This document shows positions 17,524 to 24,935 of a DNA stretch of 41,214 bases, in pieces; position 1 is the stretch's first letter, and each line of letters begins with the position of its first letter. Under the pieces are notes generated by a model, which saw only the letters and a list, made by a program, of their open reading frames with translations, ran no database searches and had not been told where the DNA came from. Origin of the DNA: Spirochaetia bacterium UBA5763 (GTDB lineage: Bacteria > Spirochaetota > UBA4802 > UBA5550); contig DIEX01000031.1 of the NCBI GenBank assembly GCA_002418835.1, positions 1-41,214 of the forward strand, given 5' to 3'. Made by a program: the position numbers and the translations under genes.

Positions 17524-18478
17524 GCCAGCAGCAGTAGATTATAAATATAGCAATTATCTGAAGCACATTCCTCACTGAAGTATTTATCGACATCAGCTTC
17601 ATCCCTGTACGCGTGCCGTATATCCCGACGTAATATGGAATCGAATGCCTCATGGCAAAGAATATACTGCCGAAAACTTTTGCAGTCATAAGGGTCAGGA
17701 TAATTTCCTTTTCAGTCAGCACTCCCTGTGTAATAATATTCCCCGCCATTGTATATGCAGCAACGTAGTGTCCCATGTATGCTGCGACAATCCCCAGGCC
17801 CTCAACCGGTATCGGGAAAATTTTTGTAAAAAAGAGTATATGCTCAGAGATGAGCCTGAACAGGCCTGTCTCCACAAGGAGATATGTTAAAAATGTTACA
17901 GGGATTGTAATTTTAAGAATTCTTTTAATCGTCGGGAGAGAGCCTTTTATGCTGCTTATGATGAGAGGAACTCCTCGCAGTATATTCATCCCTTTTTTCA
18001 AGTCCGGTGAAAAATCTCCGTCATGCTGATAAATAAATTTTCCTGCTGTAAGTGCAATTACAGTCTGCAAAAATCTCAGGATAAGAAGAATTGTGAATAT
18101 CTTGAGTCCGGTCATTCCGAGGAAAGAAATCATTACGGGGAGCATTGAACGTGTCTCCATCAGCATCACAGGGAAAGCATTGGCCAGAACTGTTAAAGTG
18201 AGTTCCTTTTCATTTATAGTCCCTTCATCCAGAAGTTTTTTCATAATTCCGTTTGCGGCAGATGGAGAACCCATTGATGTTAGGAACGCCAGGCCAAGTT
18301 CTCTGCGCATCCCGCTGAATTTTGTAAGAGGATTCAGAATCCAGTTAAGTTTGTCGAGAAAACCGCTCTGTATAAGGAGATTCGCGGCAAAGATGCTTGC
18401 AGCGGTTACAGGTATAATGCTGATTATATAGTTTATAGAGCCTGAGGCTGCTTTTATTATCAGTTCTTCGGTTATCAT
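17513..18478 (-). CDS. Nucleoside-recognition (Gate) domain membrane protein
   Basis: This 321-aa protein has about eight hydrophobic segments. The pattern LGLAFLTSMGSPSAANGIM and the later GIVAAYMGHYVAAYTMAG are typical of Gate-domain proteins, the family shared by SpmA/SpmB, nucleoside transporters and FeoB. The transported substrate is unknown. It is a single gene convergent with nrfA; its upstream spacer holds a palindromic repeat. I make no specific transport claim. Confidence 0.7.
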   Translation of the reverse strand: MITEELIIKAASGSINYIISIIPVTAASIFAANLLIQSGFLDKLNWILNPLTKFSGMRRELGLAFLTSMGSPSAANGIMKKLLDEGTINEKELTLTVLANAFPVMLMETRSMLPVMISFLGMTGLKIFTILLILRFLQTVIALTAGKFIYQHDGDFSPDLKKGMNILRGVPLIISSIKGSLPTIKRILKITIPVTFLTYLLVETGLFRLISEHILFFTKIFPIPVEGLGIVAAYMGHYVAAYTMAGNIITQGVLTEKEIILTLMTAKVFGSIFFAMRHSIPYYVGIYGTRTGMKLMSINTSVRNVLQIIAIFIIYCCWPAS

Positions 18479-18820
18479 TGTTTTAACTATAGAATTTCAT
18501 GAAATAATTAGACACTGTCATTCCGGCTGGAGTGACAACGCAATGCCGGAATCTTAAGGTCAAATAAAATTTACCTTGTCTCAGAAACAAGTTCCAGTAA
18601 TTAAGATTTCGGTATTTGTCTGCAACAAAACCGGAATGACAAATTGAGTACTATAAAAATTCTCAAGTAATATAATGTGAATTCTATTTGGTGTATAAAA
18701 TAGATTTTCTGTCAAGCTTCAGAATGCCGGGTGCAGATATTATTGGGAAATTCAGATCAAAATAATTATACTTGCAATTATGGGCAGTATGCGAATTATC
18801 CGTATCCAGTGGAGATTATT
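18479..18820. other. Intergenic region with palindromic repeat
   Basis: These 342 bp separate divergent genes. The middle (18516-18641) is the repeat element described separately. The rest is AT-rich and should carry both promoters, but none stands out. A GTG at 18731 could extend the following gene by 30 residues; I rejected it for lack of an SD. Confidence 0.5.
18516..18641. repeat. Dispersed palindromic repeat, copy 1
   Basis: Terminal inverted repeats TGTCATTCCGG (18516-18526) and CCGGAATGACA (18631-18641) enclose 126 bp. An inner hairpin pairs ATTCCGGC (18520-18527) with GCCGGAAT (18545-18552). The left end matches a second locus at 26537-26565. There is no coding capacity, so it looks like a REP or MITE-like element rather than an IS. 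Confidence 0.75.
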
Positions 18821-19756
18821 ATGGAATTATATAACGGTAAAGATAAATTTTTCGGTCGCAGATTTAATGAAGTAGTTGAAAAACTTTCTGATCAGAAAAC
18901 TTTCGGGGATATGTTTCATATTTCACGGCATGATATTCCCATGCCCTCTCTTGATGACCTTAAGGAGATTATTGAACTTCTCCGCTCGGTTCTGTTTCCC
19001 GGTTATTTCCGGAATTCAGAGATACATAGCGAAATTGTCGGATATTATACAGGAGCAAAACTTGACCGGATTTACAGGGGCTTATGTGAGCAGATCAAAA
19101 GGGGATTCTGCTTTTCATGCCCTGATGTTACAGATGGAGTTTGTATTGACTGTGAGAATAAATCGAGAATCATTACAGAGCAGTTTATCGAAAAGCTTCC
19201 GGAGATCAGGCGGCTTCTTGCTCTTGACGCGAAAGCAGCGTTTATCGGTGATCCTGCTGCGCAGAGCGTTTCTGAAACAATATTCTGCTATCCCAGTATC
19301 CTTGCAATGACATATCACAGAATTGCACATGAACTCTACAAACTCCAGGTTCCGCTGATTCCCCGTATCATTTCAGAAATGGCCCATTCAAAAACAGGGA
19401 TAGACATCCACCCCGGTGCAACAATCGGTGAATACTTTTTTATTGATCACGGCACAGGAACAGTAATAGGGGAGACATGCGTTATCGGTAAAAATGTACG
19501 CATATATCAGGGTGTAACACTGGGCGCGAAGAGCTTCCCCCTTGATGAAGAGGGAAACCCGATAAAGAACATCCCGCGTCACCCGCTTCTTGAGGATGAT
19601 GTAATTATATATTCAGGAGCAACTGTGCTTGGCCGCATTACCATAGGGAAAGGTTCAGAGATCGGGGGTAATGTCTGGCTCACAGACAGTATACCTCCTA
19701 AAACAAAGGTGATGCAGCCAAAACCCCCTGTGACAATAATCACAGACGGAGAGTGA
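18821..19756 (+). CDS. cysE: Serine O-acetyltransferase, EpsC type
   Basis: This enzyme makes O-acetylserine from serine and acetyl-CoA, the first step of cysteine synthesis. The C-terminal half is a left-handed beta-helix of hexapeptide repeats with the catalytic motif DHGTGTVIGET. The N-terminal half has four cysteines in two CxxC pairs (97/100 and 108/111), as I recall for EpsC-like forms, possibly a metal site. ATG 18821 is chosen because GGAG lies 7 nt upstream, giving 311 aa. Cysteine synthase is not adjacent. The stop codon lies in a hairpin shared with the convergent oxidoreductase. Confidence 0.9.
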   Translation: MELYNGKDKFFGRRFNEVVEKLSDQKTFGDMFHISRHDIPMPSLDDLKEIIELLRSVLFPGYFRNSEIHSEIVGYYTGAKLDRIYRGLCEQIKRGFCFSCPDVTDGVCIDCENKSRIITEQFIEKLPEIRRLLALDAKAAFIGDPAAQSVSETIFCYPSILAMTYHRIAHELYKLQVPLIPRIISEMAHSKTGIDIHPGATIGEYFFIDHGTGTVIGETCVIGKNVRIYQGVTLGAKSFPLDEEGNPIKNIPRHPLLEDDVIIYSGATVLGRITIGKGSEIGGNVWLTDSIPPKTKVMQPKPPVTIITDGE

Positions 19757-19775
19757 TTAACCTTTCACTCTCCGT
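19746..19775. terminator. Hairpin containing convergent stop codons (cysE / oxidoreductase)
   Basis: ACGGAGAGTGA (19746-19756) pairs perfectly with TCACTCTCCGT (19765-19775) around an 8-nt loop. The TGA of cysE ends the 5' arm. The TAA of the opposite gene begins in the loop, with no base between the two genes. There is no T-run on either side. Confidence 0.6.
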
Positions 19776-21112
19776 ATAAAAGTCTGTGCTGTTGCAATAA
19801 CAGGGTCCCACACCGGCGAGAAAGGGGGTGCGTACCCGGTATCAAGATAGGCCAGATCCTCAACAGTCATCCCTGCTGTAACTGCTGCGGCGATTGTATT
19901 TATACGGTGCGCTGCGAAATCGCTCCCGACAATTTCCCCACCTATCACTTTCCGGTTGTCAGCACGGATTGTGAGTTTTACTTTAATAGGCCTTGATGCA
20001 GGGCAGTATCCCGCTCTTGATTTCCAATCTGTAATACCATCTATTATTTCAATACCATGCCTGGATGCGTCATTTCTGTTAAAGCCTGTTTTTGCAGCTT
20101 CAAGATCGCATACCTTCATCATCTGCGTTCCGATTGCTCCCCTGAACAGCTCTGCTGTTACACCGGCTGCCTGAAGCCCGGCAACACGCCCCTGCTTATT
20201 TGCTGTGGTTGCCATAGGCATATAATCATCTTCACCTGTAATAAGGTTTTTAACTGTGGCGCAGTCTCCTGCTGCATACACATCAGGGATATTCGTGCGG
20301 GAGTACTGGTCGATTATAATTGCTCCGCCTGGGTGAAACTTCAGAGGTGAATTTTTAAATAAGCCTGTGTTAGGCCTAGCTCCTGTGGAAACAATAATAA
20401 ATGGGGCATTGAAAACTCCTTTATCTGTAAACAGATTAAGACGCTCTCCATCTTTTTTAATTTCAGAGATGGAAGCGGAGGTCACTAATTGAACACCTTT
20501 AGATTTCAATTCTGCCGTAATAACCTGCTGAATTTCCGGCGACATCAGGGAGGCAACTGAATCCATCTTTTCAACAAGTATTACCTTAAGTCCTGTTTTT
20601 ATAAATGATTCTGACAGTTCAAGGCTTATGAAACCCCCTCCGATGAGAATTACTGTGTCAGGTTTGCGGTCTACAATGAAGTTTTTTATATCAAGACCGT
20701 CTCTCAGCGTACGGAGAACAAATATCCCTTCATTGTCTAAACCAGGTATCGGGGGACGTGCGGCAGATGCGCCAGTTGCAATGATAAGCTTATCCCATGT
20801 ATGAGTTTCGGTTTTATCCTTACTTTTTACTATCAGGGATTTCTTCTCAAAATTGACTTCAGTAACTTCTGCGAGTGTATTTATTGCAATTTTTCTTTTG
20901 TTTATAAATTCATCTTTATCAATTGCGATTAGAGACCTGTAATCTGTTACGTCATTGGAGATCATATAAGGCATACCACATGCTGCGTAGGAGACAAACT
21001 CCGTCTTTTCGAAAACAGCAATTGATATATCTCTGTCGATTCTTCTTGCCTGTGATGCTGCACCCATACCTGCAGCATCCCCGCCAATGGAGATAAGATT
21101 AAAATGGCTCAT
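19757..21112 (-). CDS. CoA-disulfide reductase / NADH oxidase-like FAD flavoprotein
   Basis: This 451-aa protein belongs to the pyridine nucleotide-disulfide oxidoreductases with a single active-site cysteine. The FAD-binding N-terminus is SIGGDAAGMGAAS, and the redox Cys45 lies in SYAACGMPY. An NAD(P)H motif VILIGGGFISLE follows, then AAGDCATV and a dimerisation domain. Relatives are CoA-disulfide reductases, NADH oxidases and NADH peroxidases, and sequence alone does not separate them. A redox-defence role fits the neighbouring oxygen island. Confidence 0.85.
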   Translation of the reverse strand: MSHFNLISIGGDAAGMGAASQARRIDRDISIAVFEKTEFVSYAACGMPYMISNDVTDYRSLIAIDKDEFINKRKIAINTLAEVTEVNFEKKSLIVKSKDKTETHTWDKLIIATGASAARPPIPGLDNEGIFVLRTLRDGLDIKNFIVDRKPDTVILIGGGFISLELSESFIKTGLKVILVEKMDSVASLMSPEIQQVITAELKSKGVQLVTSASISEIKKDGERLNLFTDKGVFNAPFIIVSTGARPNTGLFKNSPLKFHPGGAIIIDQYSRTNIPDVYAAGDCATVKNLITGEDDYMPMATTANKQGRVAGLQAAGVTAELFRGAIGTQMMKVCDLEAAKTGFNRNDASRHGIEIIDGITDWKSRAGYCPASRPIKVKLTIRADNRKVIGGEIVGSDFAAHRINTIAAAVTAGMTVEDLAYLDTGYAPPFSPVWDPVIATAQTFIRRVKG

Positions 21113-21226
21113 GTTTTTTCTCCGGTCTGTATTTAATAATCTTTTAAAATAATTTAATAACAGGAGGCTTATTTGTCAAATTATTCTTACAGGATTATTC
21201 CAAAAATAACCGGGCGGCAGTATAGT

Positions 21227-21850
21227 CTATGATACAAATCTGTCTTTTTTATAATCTGCTATTTCACTGTTATGATTGAAGAGGTCTGAATTTTTACCTG
21301 TTTTATCAGAATAGAAAGCACGTATCTTTTCCATGTCAGTATCAATATCGCCGGTTGGGAAAAACAGCTTCCCGAATCCTCCGCGTTTTGCTTTGTAATC
21401 GAGATAAGCAGGGAGGATAGGTACACCGGCTCCAACTGCAATTCTGTAAAACCCGGTTTTCCAGTAGTTCACCCGTCCTCTTGTACCTTCGGGAGCAATT
21501 ACAATAGACAGTTCATTGTGTTCTTTGAAACAGAGGATTGTTTTTTCCACAAGGTTTGATGCCCTGGTTCTGTCAACCGGGATACCCCCCATCCATCTCA
21601 CAACAGAGCCGAATGGTTTTTTGAAGAGTTTATCTTTCCCCATCCAGTACATCTTTTTTCTGAAGGCGAATGCGATAAGTAAAGTATAGAAAAAATCCCA
21701 GTTTGATGTATGCGGAGCTGCTATTACAACTGAGCGCTCAGTCCCCTTGATACTCCCCTCGCGTTTCCATCCCAGAAGTTTCAATAGAGTGATCGAGATA
21801 ATTTGAAATAGAGGCTGTATAAAAGGTGTGTCAAAAATTGTTGTCTGCAT
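21227..21850 (-). CDS. PlsC-like acyltransferase
   Basis: This 207-aa membrane-associated acyltransferase is related to 1-acylglycerol-3-phosphate acyltransferases. Block I is HTSNWD with His47 and Asp52. Block III is EGTR at 121-124, and MGGIPVDR lies between them. A hydrophobic N-terminus suggests membrane attachment. The acyl acceptor is uncertain, as these short forms are often not the main PlsC. It lies 114 bp upstream of the flavoprotein gene on the same strand. Confidence 0.8.
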   Translation of the reverse strand: MQTTIFDTPFIQPLFQIISITLLKLLGWKREGSIKGTERSVVIAAPHTSNWDFFYTLLIAFAFRKKMYWMGKDKLFKKPFGSVVRWMGGIPVDRTRASNLVEKTILCFKEHNELSIVIAPEGTRGRVNYWKTGFYRIAVGAGVPILPAYLDYKAKRGGFGKLFFPTGDIDTDMEKIRAFYSDKTGKNSDLFNHNSEIADYKKDRFVS

Positions 21851-21942
21851 TAAGTATTCTCCAAAAAATTAATATCTGTTGTAAAGTCCGCTTAATAGCG
21901 GTAATATAATATTAGACAGGGGAGAGAGTGTGAAGGTTGCAT

Positions 21943-21957
21943 AAATTATTATTATAA
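21943..21957. promoter_or_regulatory. Possible PerR/Fur-type box upstream of sodB
   Basis: AAATTATTATTATAA matches 12 of 14 fixed positions of the PerR consensus TTATAAT-N-ATTATAA. It lies 127 bp before sodB. The region is very AT-rich, so chance similarity is a real risk. A possible promoter with -35 TTGACA at 22010-22015 and a weak -10 near 22031 lies between it and sodB. Confidence 0.3.
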
Positions 21958-22083
21958 TGAAAGTGTTTATATATGGTATCTTAATTTTTAATGAAATAAT
22001 CATAAAACATTGACATTCAAATATGATGTGTTAATTTAAAAAAAAATGCTGCTGCATCTTTTTGCAGAATAAAAGGAGGATTT

Positions 22084-22674
22084 ATGTCTGTAACACTTCC
22101 GGAATTACCATACAGTAAAGATGCGCTTGAACCGCACATAAGTGCAAACACCCTTGATTTCCATCACGGGAAACATCATAATGCTTATGTAACAAATCTT
22201 AATAAACTTATTGCCGGAACCCCGATGGAGAATCTATCACTTGAAGAAATTATTATGAAAAGTGCAAAAGATTCATCCATGACAGGTATTTTCAATAATT
22301 CAGCACAGGTGTGGAATCATACATTCTACTGGAACTGCATGAAGAAAAATGGCGGAGGGAAACCTTCGGGCAAACTTGCTTCCGCAATAGATAAAACTTT
22401 CGGGAGTTTCGACAAGTTTATCGATGAGATGAAGAATGCAGCGGTAACCCAGTTCGGTAGCGGATGGGCCTGGCTTGTGCAAGAGGGGGATGTTCTGAAG
22501 ATTATGAAGACATCCAATGCTGATACTCCTATGGTTCATGGCGCAAAAGCTATCCTTACAATTGATGTATGGGAGCATGCGTACTATCTGGATTATCAGA
22601 ACCGCAGGCCGGATTATATTGCTGCTTTTTTTGAAAATCTGGTTAACTGGGATTTTGCTGAATCTCAGATGTAA
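22084..22674 (+). CDS. sodB: Iron superoxide dismutase
   Basis: This cytoplasmic enzyme dismutates superoxide to oxygen and hydrogen peroxide. The 196-aa protein has all four metal ligands of the Fe/Mn family: His27, His79, Asp161 and His165 in DVWEHAYYLDY. Features such as AQVWNHTFYW and FGSGWAWL favour the iron type, though cambialistic use cannot be excluded. A strong SD (AAGGAGG) lies 6 nt before the ATG. A 13-bp hairpin follows the gene, so it is probably monocistronic. Confidence 0.95.
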   Translation: MSVTLPELPYSKDALEPHISANTLDFHHGKHHNAYVTNLNKLIAGTPMENLSLEEIIMKSAKDSSMTGIFNNSAQVWNHTFYWNCMKKNGGGKPSGKLASAIDKTFGSFDKFIDEMKNAAVTQFGSGWAWLVQEGDVLKIMKTSNADTPMVHGAKAILTIDVWEHAYYLDYQNRRPDYIAAFFENLVNWDFAESQM

Positions 22675-22678
22675 TTAA

Positions 22679-22712
22679 ATTATCCCCGGAATTATTATTT
22701 TCCGGGGATAAT
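22679..22712 (+). terminator. Hairpin after sodB
   Basis: ATTATCCCCGGAA (22679-22691) pairs with TTCCGGGGATAAT (22700-22712), 13 bp with an 8-nt AT loop. There is little T-run downstream, but stem strength and position 4 nt after the stop support termination. Confidence 0.7.
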
Positions 22713-22820
22713 CTAATTAATACTGCCATATTGCTTCCGCTTTATCCTTCTGTAACAAATTAATATGATTTTTATCAAAGCTTAATAGTGAATAAAAAGT
22801 AAATTTTTTTATATTTAGTA

Positions 22821-22849
22821 TTGACGATTATTAAGCATTTTATTAAATT
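22821..22849 (+). promoter_or_regulatory. Candidate promoter of the HesB-like selenoprotein gene
   Basis: The -35 TTGACG (22821-22826) and -10 TAAATT (22844-22849) are separated by 17 nt and end 33 nt before the start codon. The spacer contains CGATTATTA, which also occurs in the palindrome at 28033-28054. Confidence 0.45.
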
Positions 22850-22882
22850 GTAAATAATTAAATGTTTTACAAGGAGTTGACT

Positions 22883-23185
22883 ATGCCAGTAAAAGTAACT
22901 GATGCTGCAAAAAACGAAGTTTTTGAGCTCATGAAAGGTTCAGGATTTAAAAATCCGGCTTTAAGAATCAATATGAACGGGTTCGGTTGAGGCGGTCCCC
23001 GTCTGGGACTGGTTCTGGATGAACTGGAAGAAAATGAAGAGCATGTATTAAAAGTTAATGATGTGAATGTTATATATGACGGTAGGTTGAAAAACTATAT
23101 TGATGTTAAAAACGGTCTTACAATCGATTTTAGAAAAGATAGATGGAGTTCTGGCTTTGTTATTCTTGGAGGGAGCTCCTGTTAG
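22883..23185 (+). CDS. HesB/IscA-like selenoprotein with in-frame UGA (Sec36)
   Basis: Reading through TGA at 22988-22990 gives a continuous 100-aa A-type (HesB/IscA) protein. It has the family motif FG-Sec-GGPRLGLVLDE and ends in GGSSC. Sec36 takes the place of the first conserved cysteine of IscA (SGCSG); Cys100 is the only other such ligand. HesB-like selenoproteins with Sec at this site are a known family. An SD (AAGGAG, 22871-22876) precedes the ATG by 6 nt. A SECIS-type hairpin lies 25 nt past the UGA. A true nonsense mutation is unlikely, since the rest is intact. Iron-sulfur or redox function is inferred; the gene sits inside the oxygen-defence island. Confidence 0.9.
23009..23027 (+). 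promoter_or_regulatory. Bacterial SECIS element
   Basis: CUGGUUC (23009-23015) pairs with GAACUGG (23021-23027), seven pairs including two G-U. The apical loop UGGAU has G at its second position. The loop begins 25 nt after the UGA, within the known range of 16-37 nt for bacterial SECIS. A tighter hairpin GUCCC/GGGAC (22995-22999/23005-23009) lies closer to the UGA and could stack or compete. Confidence 0.8.
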
Positions 23186-23209
23186 AGTAAGAACTGATGA
23201 TGAATACAG

Positions 23210-23237
23210 AAAAGGCCGCAGATGACTGCGGCCTTTT
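23210..23237. terminator. Bidirectional terminator between selenoprotein gene and winged-helix gene
   Basis: AAAAGGCCGCAG (23210-23221) and CTGCGGCCTTTT (23226-23237) form a perfect 12-bp stem with the loop ATGA. The A and T ends make a classical terminator in both directions. It sits between two convergent units. Confidence 0.9.
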
Positions 23238-23248
23238 CATGTCAGGTG

Positions 23249-23431
23249 CTAAACTGCTTCCCAGAAACATCTTTTAGGTGATGAAACTTTACCGTCAGCG
23301 GCAAGCTTTTTCATTGCCTTAGAAACTTCATCTTTGTCAAGACCTGCCGCATCAGCAATCTCTCCGGGACGCATTGCTTTTGCTTCTTTTTTCATTGTCT
23401 TAAGAATTTTATCTTCTATTATTGCTGCCAT
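23249..23431 (-). CDS. Small winged-helix protein, possible regulator
   Basis: This 60-aa protein fits a winged-helix-turn-helix: helix 1 (IIEDKILKTMKKE), then MRPGEIADAAGLDKDEVSKAMKKLAADGKV as the HTH, and a wing ending in SPKRCFWEAV. Similar tiny proteins are familiar beside redox genes in anaerobes, but their DNA targets are unknown to me. It starts 18 bp after desulfoferrodoxin on the same strand with an SD (GGGAAG), so it is the last gene of the rubredoxin-cydAB-dfx unit. Autoregulation is an inference. Confidence 0.75.
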   Translation of the reverse strand: MAAIIEDKILKTMKKEAKAMRPGEIADAAGLDKDEVSKAMKKLAADGKVSSPKRCFWEAV

Positions 23432-23449
23432 TTATCTTCCCTTTTTGAA

Positions 23450-23830
23450 TTAAGATTTCCAGAGTCCATGAATATTGCAATACTCGCGGGCTGTTACATT
23501 CACTGCATCAGTTTTAAAATATGCCTCAGGTTTATCCCCCGGCTTCAGGAACTGCCTGTATGATATTCCGTCAGCAAGGAGTTCAATCCACTCGATATAG
23601 TGTTTCTCCTCCATGGGATGGAGTGTAGAGCCGACGATAACTTTATAGCCGTCAGCGGTTTTTTCGATCATGGGAACATGTTTCTCTGTGGTTTTGTCTG
23701 CTGTATGTTCCTCAAGCAGATTCATCGGTTTGCCGCAGCAGACAAGTGCAACCGCTCCATCGTGTACTATATCAATGATGTTTCCGCAGATATCACATTT
23801 GTAAATCTGGTTTCTTTCTGTTTTTGCCAT
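23450..23830 (-). CDS. dfx: Desulfoferrodoxin (2Fe superoxide reductase)
   Basis: This enzyme reduces superoxide to hydrogen peroxide without making oxygen, typically with electrons from rubredoxin. The N-terminal desulforedoxin domain carries an FeCys4 site (Cys12, Cys15, Cys31, Cys32). The catalytic Fe(His)4Cys site has His51, His71, His77, Cys118 and His121. ATG 23830 has SD AAAGGAG and gives 126 aa, the standard length. A TTG further upstream would add 23 atypical residues. It is 96 bp downstream of cydB, and a rubredoxin gene is in the same run. Confidence 0.96.
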   Translation of the reverse strand: MAKTERNQIYKCDICGNIIDIVHDGAVALVCCGKPMNLLEEHTADKTTEKHVPMIEKTADGYKVIVGSTLHPMEEKHYIEWIELLADGISYRQFLKPGDKPEAYFKTDAVNVTAREYCNIHGLWKS

Positions 23831-23926
23831 TTTCTTTTCTCCTTTTAAGTTTATTAATTCTAAATCAAATGTTTCTTTTATTAATAACAATACCTGCAAT
23901 TAAAAAACAGATTACGGATCAACGAG

Positions 23927-24925
23927 CTACCTGACCTTGCCTCTATATACTCTGTAAACATAGATCGAGTATCCGATTACTACAGGCATGCCGACAAGCG
24001 CTATACCGAGCATTACCGATAAAGTAAGTTTGCTCGATGACGCGTTAAATGCTGTTATGCTGAGAGCCGGGTCATTTATCGCACGTACAAGTACCGGGTA
24101 CTGAAGCGCTCCTGCGATTCCCCATAGTGAAATAAATGCCAGGGATGAACTGAGGAATGCTTTGAACTCGTCACCCTCGCCGATAAACATCCTTGTCGCG
24201 AATAATGACGCACATGAGGCAGCTGCCGCTATCCATGCAATGATGTTGCATGCGCTCCCTGTGACAAAAGCAAAAGAGATCACCGCAGTGAAAACAAAAA
24301 GTATAACGTATCCGTACCATACTTTTCCTGCGAGATTTTTTGCCGTGGCGTGAATCTCACCCTCGGTTTTAATCATTGTATAAGTGAGTCCCTGCATAAG
24401 AATTGCTGTGAATCCGAGAAGCCCGGTTGCGAGAGGGAAGGGGCGAAGGAGTGTGAAAAAGTTCCCTCTGAATTCCATGTCTGCATCAAGCGGAACTCCC
24501 ATTATTACATTACCCAGGGCAACACCGAAAAGTATAGATGGAATGATGCTCCCTATAAAAAAGGTCTTTGCCCATATACCTTTATTTTCTGTTTCCAGAG
24601 TAAAAAACTCAATGGATACAGCCCTTAAGATCAGTCCGAAAAGTACAATCATCAGCGCAAGGTAGAACCCGCTGAATACAGTGGCATAAGCATGAGGAAA
24701 TGCCGCGAAGAGAGCTCCACCTGCTGTAATCAGCCACACTTCGTTTCCGTCCCATACCGGACCGATTGATTTGAATAGAACCTCCACCTTTTTCTCATCG
24801 TTCTTTGTAAGGATTGGCAGGAGTGAACCTATACCCAGGTCAAAGCCGTCAAGAACAGCGTAACCCGCGAAGAGGATACCGATGAGGATGAACCATGTTA
24901 TCTGAAGCATTGTCAATGTTTCCAT
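23927..24925 (-). CDS. cydB: Cytochrome bd quinol oxidase, subunit II
   Basis: CydB is the second membrane subunit of the high-affinity bd oxidase. The 332-aa protein has about eight or nine membrane helices. Family features include ITWFILIGILFAGYAVLDGFD at the start and GPVWDGNEVWLI. It begins 10 bp after cydA. No CydX-like microprotein or cydCD assembly genes are seen here. In an anaerobe the complex mainly scavenges traces of oxygen. Confidence 0.95.
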   Translation of the reverse strand: METLTMLQITWFILIGILFAGYAVLDGFDLGIGSLLPILTKNDEKKVEVLFKSIGPVWDGNEVWLITAGGALFAAFPHAYATVFSGFYLALMIVLFGLILRAVSIEFFTLETENKGIWAKTFFIGSIIPSILFGVALGNVIMGVPLDADMEFRGNFFTLLRPFPLATGLLGFTAILMQGLTYTMIKTEGEIHATAKNLAGKVWYGYVILFVFTAVISFAFVTGSACNIIAWIAAAASCASLFATRMFIGEGDEFKAFLSSSLAFISLWGIAGALQYPVLVRAINDPALSITAFNASSSKLTLSVMLGIALVGMPVVIGYSIYVYRVYRGKVR

Positions 24926-24935
24926 ATTACACCTC

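Noticed and set aside
18731..18820. GTG start adding 30 residues to serine acetyltransferase
   Set aside because: There is no SD, the residues are atypical, and ATG 18821 has GGAG at good spacing.
22883..22990. HesB-like gene as a pseudogene with a nonsense mutation
   Set aside because: Everything after the TGA is intact and conserved, the TGA sits at the ligand-cysteine position, and a SECIS hairpin follows at the right distance.
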